64,000 bases of DNA from Robiginitomaculum sp. (GTDB lineage Bacteria; Pseudomonadota; Alphaproteobacteria; Caulobacterales; Maricaulaceae): positions 1-64,000 of the forward strand of contig JAJFFP010000043.1 in assembly GCA_021776595.1 (NCBI GenBank), in the 5' to 3' direction. The translations under genes and the position numbers were made by a program. Shown here in pieces: positions 42,446-51,234 of the stretch. The notes below the pieces were generated by a model that was not told the DNA's origin, made no database searches, and was given only the letters and a program-made list of their open reading frames with translations. Positions within the stretch are counted from its first letter, which is position 1. Each line of letters opens with the position of its first letter.

Positions 42446-43389
42446 TTAATGATCTCTCCTGCATTGTGTGCAAAAATGAGAGGCTAATAGAGCAAGACAA
42501 CTTTCTTATTTGTGAGGCCTGCCAAAGGCATTACCCCATCATTCAGGGGCGCCCCATACTTACAGCGGCTGCTGCCGAAAAAAATAATGATGCGGTTAAA
42601 CCACTTATAGAAGCAGCGAGCGCATTACAAAACAGGCATTTAGTACCTCAATGGGAACATGATCCCAGTTTTGATGACCTTGAAAATTATTATTTTAACA
42701 AGTTGTTTCCACACTTTAATCGCCGAGACCCTCACTGGTCCTTCCTTGGACGCAAGGTTTCTGAAATGGTCAAATCTGTGCCCAAAGGGGCAAAAGTATT
42801 GGATATTGGTGCTGGTGAATGCAAATATGGGGCTCTGTTCCAGCACTGCAAATATGTAGGGACAGACTTGGTCTATTCATCAGACCGGCACGACTTCTCC
42901 CGTATTGATTTGCTTTCAGATGCCTCCGCCTTACCCTTTTGTGAAGAAACCTTTGATGTCGCTCTTAATCTGGTCGTTATGGAACATGTTCCCGACCCTG
43001 ATCTGACAGTGCGGGAAATGGCAAGGGTGCTAAAAGTGGGAGGTCTGGCGTATGCCCTGATACCGCTTGTAAGACCTGAACATCTGCCACCATTCGATTT
43101 TCACAGATTCACCCGGTATGGCATTGAGCGAATATTTGAGAAAAATGGATTACAGATTGAGGGCATTGAAGGAAGTAATGGTGCTCTATGGACAGCCGCT
43201 TATTACCTGAACCTCATAGCCCAGACCACACCTCTTACCCGCTTTGGACGGCGCAACCTCAGAGGTGTGCTCTTGAATCGCTTCTGGCGCTTTGCGCTGT
43301 CTCCGCTGATGGCCTATGCGCGCTGGTCAAATCATAATTATGGTTCGGAATTCCCCATTTATTACTGGGTGCGGGCAAGTAAAAAGTAG
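42430..43389 (+). CDS. SAM-dependent methyltransferase with Trm112-like N-terminus
   Basis: 319 aa. A zinc-binding head CIVCKNERLI and CEACQRHYPI (CX2C pairs, like the Trm112 domain) is followed by a class-I methyltransferase with motif I VLDIGAGECKYG and motif IV-like NLVVMEHVPDP. Fused Trm112-type heads appear in glycan-cluster methyltransferases; substrate is unknown. The start overlaps wzx by 16 bases, so it is translated in the same unit. Confidence 0.75.
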   Translation: MEKELINDLSCIVCKNERLIEQDNFLICEACQRHYPIIQGRPILTAAAAEKNNDAVKPLIEAASALQNRHLVPQWEHDPSFDDLENYYFNKLFPHFNRRDPHWSFLGRKVSEMVKSVPKGAKVLDIGAGECKYGALFQHCKYVGTDLVYSSDRHDFSRIDLLSDASALPFCEETFDVALNLVVMEHVPDPDLTVREMARVLKVGGLAYALIPLVRPEHLPPFDFHRFTRYGIERIFEKNGLQIEGIEGSNGALWTAAYYLNLIAQTTPLTRFGRRNLRGVLLNRFWRFALSPLMAYARWSNHNYGSEFPIYYWVRASKK

Positions 43390-43393
43390 TTCC

Positions 43394-44476
43394 ATGAAGA
43401 AACCTGGTATTATCTTTGTCGGCCCTTTGGCCCCACCCATCGGGGGTGTCTCTAGCCATGTGGCGGGGCTTGCCGGATTGCTTTCAACAAACGGGTTTCC
43501 TTGCACCATTTTAGATGGGTATTCTGCAACACAACAAAAATACATTATACCAAACGTTGAGCACTTTGTATTCAGGAATCCGCTACGATTTTTTAAAATT
43601 CAATGGTTCCTATATTCGGAAAAAAGTAATAGCGGGGAGTCTATTCACCTGCACTTCTCGCAAATTATCGGACATGCTCTCATTTTTGCGTTTTTCTTTA
43701 AGCGAGGGCGAAAACTTTTTCTTACGCTTCATGACGGTGATCAGGCTGGGCGTTACCAGCGGGCTACCTGGCCCTTACGCCTTCTGGCCAGACTGATGTT
43801 ACGTCGAATGGATAAAATTGTAGCGCTCTCGCGCAAACAAGAGAAGTTCTATATTTCTATGGGAGTTTCTAAGCGGAAAGTTGAACGTTGGGAAACGACA
43901 GTTACGCTGCCAGTTGTTTCAGATAGCACGCTTCTGCCTTCTGACATTCGAGCGCTAAAGCCAATTGAAGATGGGGGTGAGGAGACCATTCTTGTAACTT
44001 CTGGATACCCAAATGAGAGCTATGGTATCGATGATTGCCTGGAGCTGTTGGATCGAGTTGGCGCTCACTACCCATGTCGTTTAATTGTCTGTCTTTACGG
44101 GGTATCCTCACAACCGGCATATGAGCAGAAACTTCGCGCCAGGCTCATAGCTCACCCGCGTGTTCATCTGGTAGATACACTTCCTGCTCCAGGGTTTTTT
44201 GCACTTTTATCAAAGGCCAGTCTTTACCTCCGTCCTTCCCGTATTGATAGCTATGGTCTTGCCATTACTGAAGCGCTCAATCTGGGAATTCCCAGCCTTG
44301 CATCAGATGTTTGCGGTCGAGATTCACGTTGCACCTTGTTTCCTACTGGAGATATGAAGCAATTTGTGGAAAAGGCGATCGAAATGATCGAGACTGGGCA
44401 AAAGTCCAGGAAAAGAGATGATGTAGGCCGTATTAGTGATCAGAAATTTCAAAATATTGTTGCACTCTATGAATAA
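43394..44476 (+). CDS. Glycosyltransferase, GT4-like
   Basis: 360 aa. GT-B fold with the N-terminal glycine segment GPLAPPIGGVSSHVAGLAG and the C-terminal PSRIDSYGLAITEALNLGIP (EX7E type donor site) of family-4 glycosyltransferases. It would add one residue of the repeat unit. Start ATG at 43394 is favoured over the upstream extension because the extension is out of keeping with the family and lies inside the methyltransferase gene. It is the last gene of the glycan cluster. Confidence 0.82.
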   Translation: MKKPGIIFVGPLAPPIGGVSSHVAGLAGLLSTNGFPCTILDGYSATQQKYIIPNVEHFVFRNPLRFFKIQWFLYSEKSNSGESIHLHFSQIIGHALIFAFFFKRGRKLFLTLHDGDQAGRYQRATWPLRLLARLMLRRMDKIVALSRKQEKFYISMGVSKRKVERWETTVTLPVVSDSTLLPSDIRALKPIEDGGEETILVTSGYPNESYGIDDCLELLDRVGAHYPCRLIVCLYGVSSQPAYEQKLRARLIAHPRVHLVDTLPAPGFFALLSKASLYLRPSRIDSYGLAITEALNLGIPSLASDVCGRDSRCTLFPTGDMKQFVEKAIEMIETGQKSRKRDDVGRISDQKFQNIVALYE

Positions 44477-44940
44477 TATTGGGATGCTAATGTTGTCATA
44501 AAATTGAGACCAGCATTGAGCTGTTCTTTATAATTCCCTCCAGTTGAAGGGAGGTCTGACATAATAAAGAGGGGGGCATGAATTGGAACCCCGATCCCAA
44601 CTGTTAGCATGGGGTCAATTTGCCAACCAATCCCGCAGGCAAAGTTAATTAAGATTGTGGTTTAGACGTTTTCCATGGAAAGATATCCAAGAGTAACCCT
44701 GAGGAAACGGAGCTGCCCCTTGGCGACCCTCCTGCGATCCCTTAAACGTCCCTTAATCGTCCCAATACACCCTTAAACGACCCCTTAAATAAGCCTCAAT
44801 ACCACTTACTGCCCCTAACCATTTCGGGGATAAATCAAACTTGAACACACGCTGGTTGTAATCATTATAATGGTGCAATTTGGCAGTCTGAATAGAGACT
44901 GACCCTTGCGGGACATTGGTCTGGACGCTATCAGCGCCCT
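44477..44940. other. Gap with CCCTTAA direct repeats and crcB leader
   Basis: No gene is seen. Four copies of CCCTTAA(A/T) lie at 44739, 44750, 44770 and 44782, roughly phased by 11, 20 and 12 bases, which may be a binding site array. Further on, CAGTCT (44884-44889) and AGACTG (44896-44901) form a hairpin in the crcB leader. A fluoride riboswitch pattern was looked for and not found. Confidence 0.5.
44841..44871 (+). promoter_or_regulatory. Sigma-70-like promoter for crcB-rluC
   Basis: A perfect TATAAT at 44866-44871 is preceded by TTGAAC at 44841-44846. The spacing of 19 bases is longer than ideal. It lies about 70 bases before the crcB ATG. Confidence 0.45.
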
Positions 44941-45321
44941 ATGAAAACACTTCTGCTTACAGCTGCTGGCGGTGCCGTGGGGGCCAGCGCCCGCCATTTG
45001 CTTAGTCGCTATGCCTTGCACACTTTTGGCCCTGGTATTCCCTGGGGCACACTTCTGGCCAATACTCTTGGCGGTTTTGCCATGGGATTACTGGCCGGGT
45101 GGCTGGCTTTTGGTGTCGATGGTGGTCGAAATTTGAGGCTGTTTCTGGGCGTTGGCCTGCTTGGCGGCTTTACCACATTTTCTGCGTTTTCGCTTGAGGC
45201 AGCCTTGTTGATCGAGCGCAAGGCTTGGGGCGCAGCAGCCGGTTATGTGGGGGTATCCGTGGTTTCTGCCATTGGTGCACTATTTATAGGGCTTTATATT
45301 TCCCGGCGATTATTTGCCTGA
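44941..45321 (+). CDS. crcB: Fluoride channel CrcB/FluC
   Basis: 126 aa, four predicted transmembrane helices. Motifs GGAVGASARH, WGTLLANTLGGFAMG and GLLGGFTTFSAFSLE match CrcB, a dual-topology dimeric fluoride exporter in the inner membrane. Next to rluC in a pair common in alphaproteobacteria; the stop and the rluC start overlap (TGATG). No ribosome site of note. Confidence 0.92.
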   Translation: MKTLLLTAAGGAVGASARHLLSRYALHTFGPGIPWGTLLANTLGGFAMGLLAGWLAFGVDGGRNLRLFLGVGLLGGFTTFSAFSLEAALLIERKAWGAAAGYVGVSVVSAIGALFIGLYISRRLFA

Positions 45322-46295
45322 TGAGTGGCGTTCAAACCATAGAGGTAAAAGCCGGAGAGGAAGACCAGCGACTGGACCGCTGGTTTAAGCGCCAGTTCCC
45401 CCATATCAGCCATGGGGCGCTGGAGAAATATCTTCGCAAGGGTGAAGTTCGCGTTGATGGAAAGCGTGCAAAATCTGCTTTTCGGTTGCAGGTTGGCATG
45501 ATGGTCCGCTTGCCGCCTTTACCGGAGCCAGGCGAGGAGAAGAAAACCATCAGTGTAAATGCAAAAGATGCTGCATTTATGCGCGATCTGGTCCTTTATA
45601 AGGACAACCGATTGATTGTGCTTAATAAACCGGCGGGGTTAGCGGTGCAGGGCGGCACACATACGCACCGCCATATTGATGGTATGCTGGATGCCTTGGC
45701 GAAAAAGGGAGAGCGACCCAGGCTGGTTCACCGGCTGGATCGGGATACATCCGGGGTCTTGCTGCTTGGCCGGGATGTAGCGGCAACGGCTGCATTGGCC
45801 AAAGCCTTTCAATCCCGTAAAGCGAAAAAAACTTATTGGGCACTGGTGCTGGGGGTGCCGCGACCGGAAATGGGTTTGTTAAGTGGATATATTAAAAAGG
45901 GGTTTGGCGAAAAAGGACGAGAATTGATGATCCAGGCCCGCCATGGTGACCCCGATGCCAGTTATGCACGCAGCCGTTATGTAGTGTTGGCCAGGGCCGG
46001 ACAGCGCGCCGCCTGGGTGGCCTTGCGCCCCGAAACCGGGCGCACACACCAACTGCGCTACCATATGGCGGCAATGGGCCATGCAATCGCCGGGGATCGC
46101 AAATATATCTGTGATCGTCCGGACATTGGGGGTCTGGCAGAGCAATTGCATCTGCATGCCCGTGCCATCAGCCTGCCACATCCTGATGGTGGCACGTTTT
46201 CGATTGAAGCGCCCTTGCCGGCGCATATGAAAGCAGGCTTTGATGCCCTCGGCTTCGCAGAACATGACGTAAAAGATGACCCGTTTGCTGAATAA
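45321..46295 (+). CDS. rluC: 23S rRNA pseudouridine synthase, RluC/RluD family
   Basis: 324 aa. N-terminal S4 domain (residues about 10-75, LDRWFKRQFPHISHGALEKY) and a catalytic domain with HRLDRDTSGVLLLG, in which the Asp is catalytic. RluC isomerises U955, U2504 and U2580 of 23S rRNA; the exact paralogue cannot be told from sequence alone. The ATG at 45321 overlaps the crcB stop by one base; an extended frame from 45225 is inside crcB and was discarded. Confidence 0.88.
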   Translation: MSGVQTIEVKAGEEDQRLDRWFKRQFPHISHGALEKYLRKGEVRVDGKRAKSAFRLQVGMMVRLPPLPEPGEEKKTISVNAKDAAFMRDLVLYKDNRLIVLNKPAGLAVQGGTHTHRHIDGMLDALAKKGERPRLVHRLDRDTSGVLLLGRDVAATAALAKAFQSRKAKKTYWALVLGVPRPEMGLLSGYIKKGFGEKGRELMIQARHGDPDASYARSRYVVLARAGQRAAWVALRPETGRTHQLRYHMAAMGHAIAGDRKYICDRPDIGGLAEQLHLHARAISLPHPDGGTFSIEAPLPAHMKAGFDALGFAEHDVKDDPFAE

Positions 46296-46385
46296 GCGCG
46301 GCATATCGTCTTTGTGGCGCTTGTGAGTATTTAATAATCCAGTGCGTTCGTGCATGATTGGAAAAAATCATATACGGGCAATTCT

Positions 46386-47369
46386 ATGACTAATAATTCG
46401 GCTTCAGCAAACACCACTTCCGTACCAAATCAAACGGAGGATCAGGTCAAACCGGCACCGACCAATACCAAGGGCGAGGCTTTGCATCATCTGGCAGAGA
46501 TGCGTCATGATCCAGAAGCAATACGAGATGCCTTTGAAAATGGCATTTATCCTTACAGAACCAAACTCAGTCGCAAATACTATGAAAACCATAAGGCAGA
46601 GTTGCAGGTCGAATTGTTGAAAATGCAACGCTGGGTGGAAGAAAGCGGCGAGAAGATCATCATGATTTTTGAAGGTCGCGATGCCGCCGGTAAGGGCGGA
46701 ACCATTAAACGTATCACCGAACACTTAAATCCACGCTCTGCGCGGGTGGTGGCGCTGGCCAAGCCCAGTGAGCAGGAACGCAATCAATGGTTCTTCCAGC
46801 GCTATATTCAGCATTTACCAACTGGCGGGGAAATCGTTCTGTTTGACCGTTCATGGTATAACCGTGCCGGTGTTGAGCGAGTGATGAATTTTTGCAAACC
46901 GGCAGAGTATCTTGAATTCATGCGCCAGGTGCCGGAATTGGAACGGATGTTGGGTCGGTCCGGTATTTGGATATTCAAATTTTGGTTTTCGGTAACCCAG
47001 GAGGAACAGGCAAGGAGATTTAAATCAAGGGAGCAAGACCCGTTGAAACAATGGAAGCTCTCGCCGGTTGACCGGGCCAGTTTTGATAAATGGGCAGATT
47101 ACACCGAAGCCAAGGAGGCCATGTTTTTCTATACAGATACGGCCGATGCACCCTGGACGATCGTTAAATCCAACGACAAAAAACGCGCACGACTGGAGTG
47201 CATGCAACATATTTTAGCCAGCCTGCCATATCCAAATAAAAATGAAAAACTGATCCGTGGCCCGGATCCCTTGATCGTAGGTGGAACCCACCATGTTCTC
47301 GGACGTGCAGAGCATATACTGGGGACCAGCCTGCACCCGGATTTGCGTAAAAAAACTAAAACAAAATGA
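46386..47369 (+). CDS. ppk2: Polyphosphate kinase 2
   Basis: 327 aa from ATG 46386 (an in-frame ATG at 46350 would add twelve residues; neither start has a strong ribosome site). Walker A FEGRDAAGKGGT, Walker B DRSWYNRAGVERVM and the lid region with RRFKSREQDPLKQWKLSP are those of PPK2 class I, which phosphorylates NDP from polyphosphate. The N-terminal 40 residues are Asn/Thr/Pro-rich and probably disordered. It stands alone and ends converging on the next gene. Confidence 0.9.
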   Translation: MTNNSASANTTSVPNQTEDQVKPAPTNTKGEALHHLAEMRHDPEAIRDAFENGIYPYRTKLSRKYYENHKAELQVELLKMQRWVEESGEKIIMIFEGRDAAGKGGTIKRITEHLNPRSARVVALAKPSEQERNQWFFQRYIQHLPTGGEIVLFDRSWYNRAGVERVMNFCKPAEYLEFMRQVPELERMLGRSGIWIFKFWFSVTQEEQARRFKSREQDPLKQWKLSPVDRASFDKWADYTEAKEAMFFYTDTADAPWTIVKSNDKKRARLECMQHILASLPYPNKNEKLIRGPDPLIVGGTHHVLGRAEHILGTSLHPDLRKKTKTK

Positions 47370-47383
47370 TCAGGACACTACTA

Positions 47384-47911
47384 TTAGAGTGTATCCAATT
47401 GCCGCACCCCATCAATCTCAATGCCTTTGATAACGGCACGTCCATCTTTTCCAAGGGAGACGATCAGACGCATTTTGTGTTCACGCACTTGTTTTTCAAG
47501 GCGTTTGGCGGTTTTTTTATCGGCAAAGTAGCTTTCAATATTATAGCGAACTGAAATGCGTTTGCCGGGGCGCAAAACCCGACCCTGTATAAATACAGTC
47601 TTGCCTTTTGGGGCTGAAGTTAAAAGTGAAACTGGTGACCAGCTTCCGTTTTCCCCTGACTGCAAAGTCACGTAAATTTGCTGCCCCTTAGTGAAATCAT
47701 TTTTGCCGGCAAGGCTTGTAGTATCCAGCCGTCGTAAAGGTGTGAGCACCCTGACATAATGCCCACGAAACAAAGAACGGGGGTCCACAGGCTCCATGTC
47801 CAGAATAATTTCTGTTCCGGAGCGGCGGCGGTGCTCATGGTCGATAACCATAAAGCCGAGAAAGGCAGTCATCAGCAGGGCGATTAATATAAGAAGGCGT
47901 GATTTACTCAT
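47384..47911 (-). CDS. GDYXXLXY domain membrane-anchored protein
   Basis: 175 aa. One N-terminal helix (residues about 5-24) and a soluble part with SLFRGHYVRVLTPL, the motif that names the GDYXXLXY family (here RGHYVRVL). The family is usually encoded beside DUF2157 proteins, as here: the two genes overlap by 4 bases. Function is unknown. The basic C-terminus KKTAKRLEKQVREHKMRL probably lies in the periplasm or cytoplasm depending on topology. Confidence 0.75.
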   Translation of the reverse strand: MSKSRLLILIALLMTAFLGFMVIDHEHRRRSGTEIILDMEPVDPRSLFRGHYVRVLTPLRRLDTTSLAGKNDFTKGQQIYVTLQSGENGSWSPVSLLTSAPKGKTVFIQGRVLRPGKRISVRYNIESYFADKKTAKRLEKQVREHKMRLIVSLGKDGRAVIKGIEIDGVRQLDTL

Positions 47912-49209
47912 GTCTGCCCCTCTTTGCGCACACGTTTACCAAAGCGCATGGCGAAAAGTGCAAAACCCAACAGGAGGAGACCACCAATGAAGAAGAAAAT
48001 CGATGTGCTAAGAAGGTTTTTGAAAGTTTCAAAATAAGCGTAGAGCGCCTCTGCAGTAAAGGCTAAGCCACCCAGCCAGATCAGGGTTCGGTTATGGGTT
48101 TTAGCACCCTGCACCATGGCCGCAACGGCACCAGCAAAAAAGGCGGCTCCATAAAGTAAATGCGCACCGCCTGCGCGCATCATATCATCAAGCCAGGGCA
48201 CCAGAAGAACAAGAAAAAGAAACGCAATAATGATGATGCCCGTAATCAGGTCTATTCTTTTACGCAGCCATAAAACACCAAGGCCAAACAAGACAAGAAC
48301 TGAAGTTGCACCTGCCAGAAGATACCACATCGAGGTTGGCACTTCATTGGTTCGCGACAACTGGTCAGTAAAACTGAACTGTATGGCGAAACTTGCGATC
48401 AGAAGTGCGATACTGCTCCAAAATTGTAATATACCAATGCCGCGATTTGGTGAGCTTTTGAAAAAGCCGCAAACCAATACCAGACTTAGCATAATGGCGG
48501 CATATAAGGATCCCGCTTCAATGCCATGTAAATGCTCATGTTCTACCTGAACAGACAGGACGTTAATGATCCAGACCAATGTTGCCAATATCAGAACGTG
48601 TTGACTGTCCGGCGCATGAAAACGAAGCGCCAGGACAAAGAAAGTGCCTGCAATGACAGGGTAATAGAGGATGAATGGGTTGCCAGGAAGTGGTCCCCAA
48701 TAGCTGATCAGCATCCAAAGTGCGACCAGGATGGCGCTGAGTAACAGAACGGGGCGCGAGCGTAAGGAAAGTGCCACCGCCAAGGCACCAATGGCCCAGA
48801 TCAGAATGCCATTAGGGTAGTGTGCCGAGATATTAAAAATCTGTGCGACCAGCATAATGCCACCGCCAAATAGCGCGGCACCAATCAAGGCAAAGGCATG
48901 GGCAAAGGCGGCTGCGTTTCGATTAAGCGCGTAAATGGAAATGCCAAAGGCACTCCACATCATGGCCAGAATAAAACCCAAACGCACCAATTTGGGTATG
49001 ACGCCCCAGTTCGCAGCCACAAAGCTCAACCCGGCTAATGCCATAAATATGGCCCCCAGCATGGCCAGAATACCTACCGCAGAAAGGGAATGTTTTTGAT
49101 TATTCAAATCAGCCAATATGGCATCGCGACTGGCTTGTGGCACAAGCCCGTCCTTGATCCAGCGATCCAGATCAAGCTGGACTGTTCGGCGATATAAAGG
49201 CGGTCGCAT
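47908..49209 (-). CDS. DUF2157 multi-pass membrane protein
   Basis: 433 aa. N-terminal DUF2157 head (VQLDLDRWIKDGLVPQASRD) followed by about ten to twelve predicted transmembrane helices. Linked by a 4-base overlap to the GDYXXLXY gene, an arrangement conserved in other bacteria; the pair probably forms one membrane unit of unknown role. No catalytic motif is seen. The upstream promoter region is short, as the APC permease gene ends 38 bases away on the same strand. Confidence 0.78.
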   Translation of the reverse strand: MRPPLYRRTVQLDLDRWIKDGLVPQASRDAILADLNNQKHSLSAVGILAMLGAIFMALAGLSFVAANWGVIPKLVRLGFILAMMWSAFGISIYALNRNAAAFAHAFALIGAALFGGGIMLVAQIFNISAHYPNGILIWAIGALAVALSLRSRPVLLLSAILVALWMLISYWGPLPGNPFILYYPVIAGTFFVLALRFHAPDSQHVLILATLVWIINVLSVQVEHEHLHGIEAGSLYAAIMLSLVLVCGFFKSSPNRGIGILQFWSSIALLIASFAIQFSFTDQLSRTNEVPTSMWYLLAGATSVLVLFGLGVLWLRKRIDLITGIIIIAFLFLVLLVPWLDDMMRAGGAHLLYGAAFFAGAVAAMVQGAKTHNRTLIWLGGLAFTAEALYAYFETFKNLLSTSIFFFIGGLLLLGFALFAMRFGKRVRKEGQT

Positions 49210-49247
49210 CGAAATAACGTATGCGTTTAGAAGAATAAACGCAATTC

Positions 49248-50573
49248 TTATTCAGACGGTTTCAGGTTTTGGGTGTCAATATATTTTGTTGCATAAAAAA
49301 ATGCCAAACCAGAGAGAATTATGCCTAGTGCGAACAGGGCTTCAACGGGCCTGTTAACGCCAACATACACCAGAGTAAAGCCAGTCAGCACCAGATAAAT
49401 CAAAGGCGTTGCGGGGTAGGCAAATACACGGTAGGGGCGTTCAATTTCCGGTTGTCTCCAGCGCAAAACGAAGAGACCAAGTATAGCGGCAAAACTGTTT
49501 AATGCCAATAACATACCAGAAAATACCAATATGCTTTCAAAGCTGGATGTGATTATAAAAAATAGAGTAAGAAGGGATTGTATCCAGATGGCATAAACCG
49601 GAATGCCATCCGTGTTGGTCTTGGCCAGTGCGTTGAGAACAGGAATGTCCTCGCCGATCATTTGCAGCACACGCGGTCCGGCAATAATCATGGCGCTGAC
49701 TGTAGAAACCAGTAACAAAGCCAGGACAACCCCTACCAGTCGAGCGCCATTTGGTCCAAATGCATAATCGGCAACGATAAAGCCTATATCCAGCTTGCCG
49801 ACCATGGCATCCATAGGGGCGATCTTTAAAAACATAAAATTCAGGGCCACATAAAGAACCATGACAAGAAATGTGCCGCTGAACAAAATAACGGGCAGAT
49901 TTTTTTGCGGATTTTCAACTTCACCACTAAGATAGGTTGCTGCATTCCAGCCCGTATAGGCATAGCTGACATAAATCAGCGACACGGCAAAGGTGCCAGA
50001 GAAAAACAAGTTTCCATCACCGGGTTTTGGTAAAATATTTATATTCTGGTGCGATGGCGCCAGAATTAGGGCGCCAGCGACAAATGCGCAGATCAATAGT
50101 ATTTTCAGAATCGTAAAAACAATCTGGGTTCGGCCGGAATTACGATGATTGGTGGTGTGCACCAGTGTCATCACGATAACCAGAGCGCTGGCCAGCACTT
50201 TGATGACCAGGGACTTGTTTTCCACGGCAGGAAACACGGAAGTAAAATAGGTGCCAAAGGCAATGGCCGCCAGTGCAATCGGTGCTGCAAAACCAATCAA
50301 CGCAGACATCCAGCCCGAAACAAACCCTGCGGCAGGGTGGTAGATGCGGCTTAGAAAATTATACTCGCCGCCAGAGCGGGGTAATGCGGCCCCAAGTTCG
50401 GCATAGCTCATGGCCCCGCAAAGTGCTGCAAGCCCACCAACGATCCATAACATCATCAAAACAAATGGCGAACGCATGTCCTGAAGTTGAAAGCCAAGGC
50501 TGATAAAAACGCCAGTACCAATCATATTGGCGATAACCACAGCAGTGGCAGACCAGAATCTATACTTGCTCAA
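49248..50573 (-). CDS. APC-family amino acid permease
   Basis: 441 aa with twelve predicted helices. APC superfamily signatures are ANMIGTGVFISLGF in helix 1 and AALCGAMSYAELGAALPRSGGEYNFL in helices 2-3. These are proton- or antiport-coupled amino-acid or amine transporters; substrate is not predictable. It lies upstream of the DUF2157 pair on the same strand. Confidence 0.85.
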   Translation of the reverse strand: MSKYRFWSATAVVIANMIGTGVFISLGFQLQDMRSPFVLMMLWIVGGLAALCGAMSYAELGAALPRSGGEYNFLSRIYHPAAGFVSGWMSALIGFAAPIALAAIAFGTYFTSVFPAVENKSLVIKVLASALVIVMTLVHTTNHRNSGRTQIVFTILKILLICAFVAGALILAPSHQNINILPKPGDGNLFFSGTFAVSLIYVSYAYTGWNAATYLSGEVENPQKNLPVILFSGTFLVMVLYVALNFMFLKIAPMDAMVGKLDIGFIVADYAFGPNGARLVGVVLALLLVSTVSAMIIAGPRVLQMIGEDIPVLNALAKTNTDGIPVYAIWIQSLLTLFFIITSSFESILVFSGMLLALNSFAAILGLFVLRWRQPEIERPYRVFAYPATPLIYLVLTGFTLVYVGVNRPVEALFALGIILSGLAFFYATKYIDTQNLKPSE

Positions 50574-50654
50574 ATCCGCACCCTTTGCAGTCTTTAGGCA
50601 ATGCTACGCGCAGATGGCATAGGGAAGCAAGAAAAGAGTTTGCGGGTGGATTGT

Positions 50655-51212
50655 TTAAGCGCTTTCTGTCACCGGTTTGGCGGCAGGAACATCATGGACG
50701 AAGCAGGAAACATCGCGTGCTTCTTTACCCAGTTCCACCAGTTCAGCGGGGGCATCACCGGCATTTTTCTGAATGAATGCTGATAATGATTCGGCAATGC
50801 GCAATAACCTTACGCCGTTTGCCATAATGCGTGCCTGCATTTCTATGGCCTGCGGATCGCGGTCATATTCTGCACCGGGGGTGCGCCAGCCGCCCCAGTC
50901 TTTTGAGTTGGTAACAACCACGGGAAAGGTGCCAGGAAAAGGGTGATGGGCGCATTCATCCGGGCTTTGCCATTTATTGCGCGCCCTTAATATGCGCCAG
51001 TTTTGATGCTTTACCGGGCCCGCACTTTTGTCGCGCTCCTCACCGGTAAGCTCATCGGCGGTAAACACCCGGCCAAGCCCGACTTCGTAATAAATACGAA
51101 CCGGTTCTTCAATATCTTTGACCCATTGGGGTTTGATCTGCTCTATTACAGACCAGGTGCCAACGGGTTTAACGTAAACACGCTGGTTTTTATGAAAGAC
51201 TGCTTTGGCCAT
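50655..51212 (-). CDS. Conserved hypothetical protein, divergent from mltF
   Basis: 185 aa starting MAKAVFHKNQRVYVKPVGTW. Soluble, with Trp-rich central part and a C-terminal helical segment, no recognised motif. The ATG at 51212 is chosen; a GTG at 51221 is also possible. Only 22 bases separate the start from that of mltF on the other strand, so promoters must overlap coding sequence. Confidence 0.6.
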   Translation of the reverse strand: MAKAVFHKNQRVYVKPVGTWSVIEQIKPQWVKDIEEPVRIYYEVGLGRVFTADELTGEERDKSAGPVKHQNWRILRARNKWQSPDECAHHPFPGTFPVVVTNSKDWGGWRTPGAEYDRDPQAIEMQARIMANGVRLLRIAESLSAFIQKNAGDAPAELVELGKEARDVSCFVHDVPAAKPVTESA

Positions 51213-51234
51213 GGCCTTCACTCATGCTTGTTTC

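Noticed and set aside
44872-44940. Fluoride riboswitch upstream of crcB
   Set aside because: The conserved pseudoknot and the GCUGAUGACUCCU-like end are not present; only two simple hairpins are seen.
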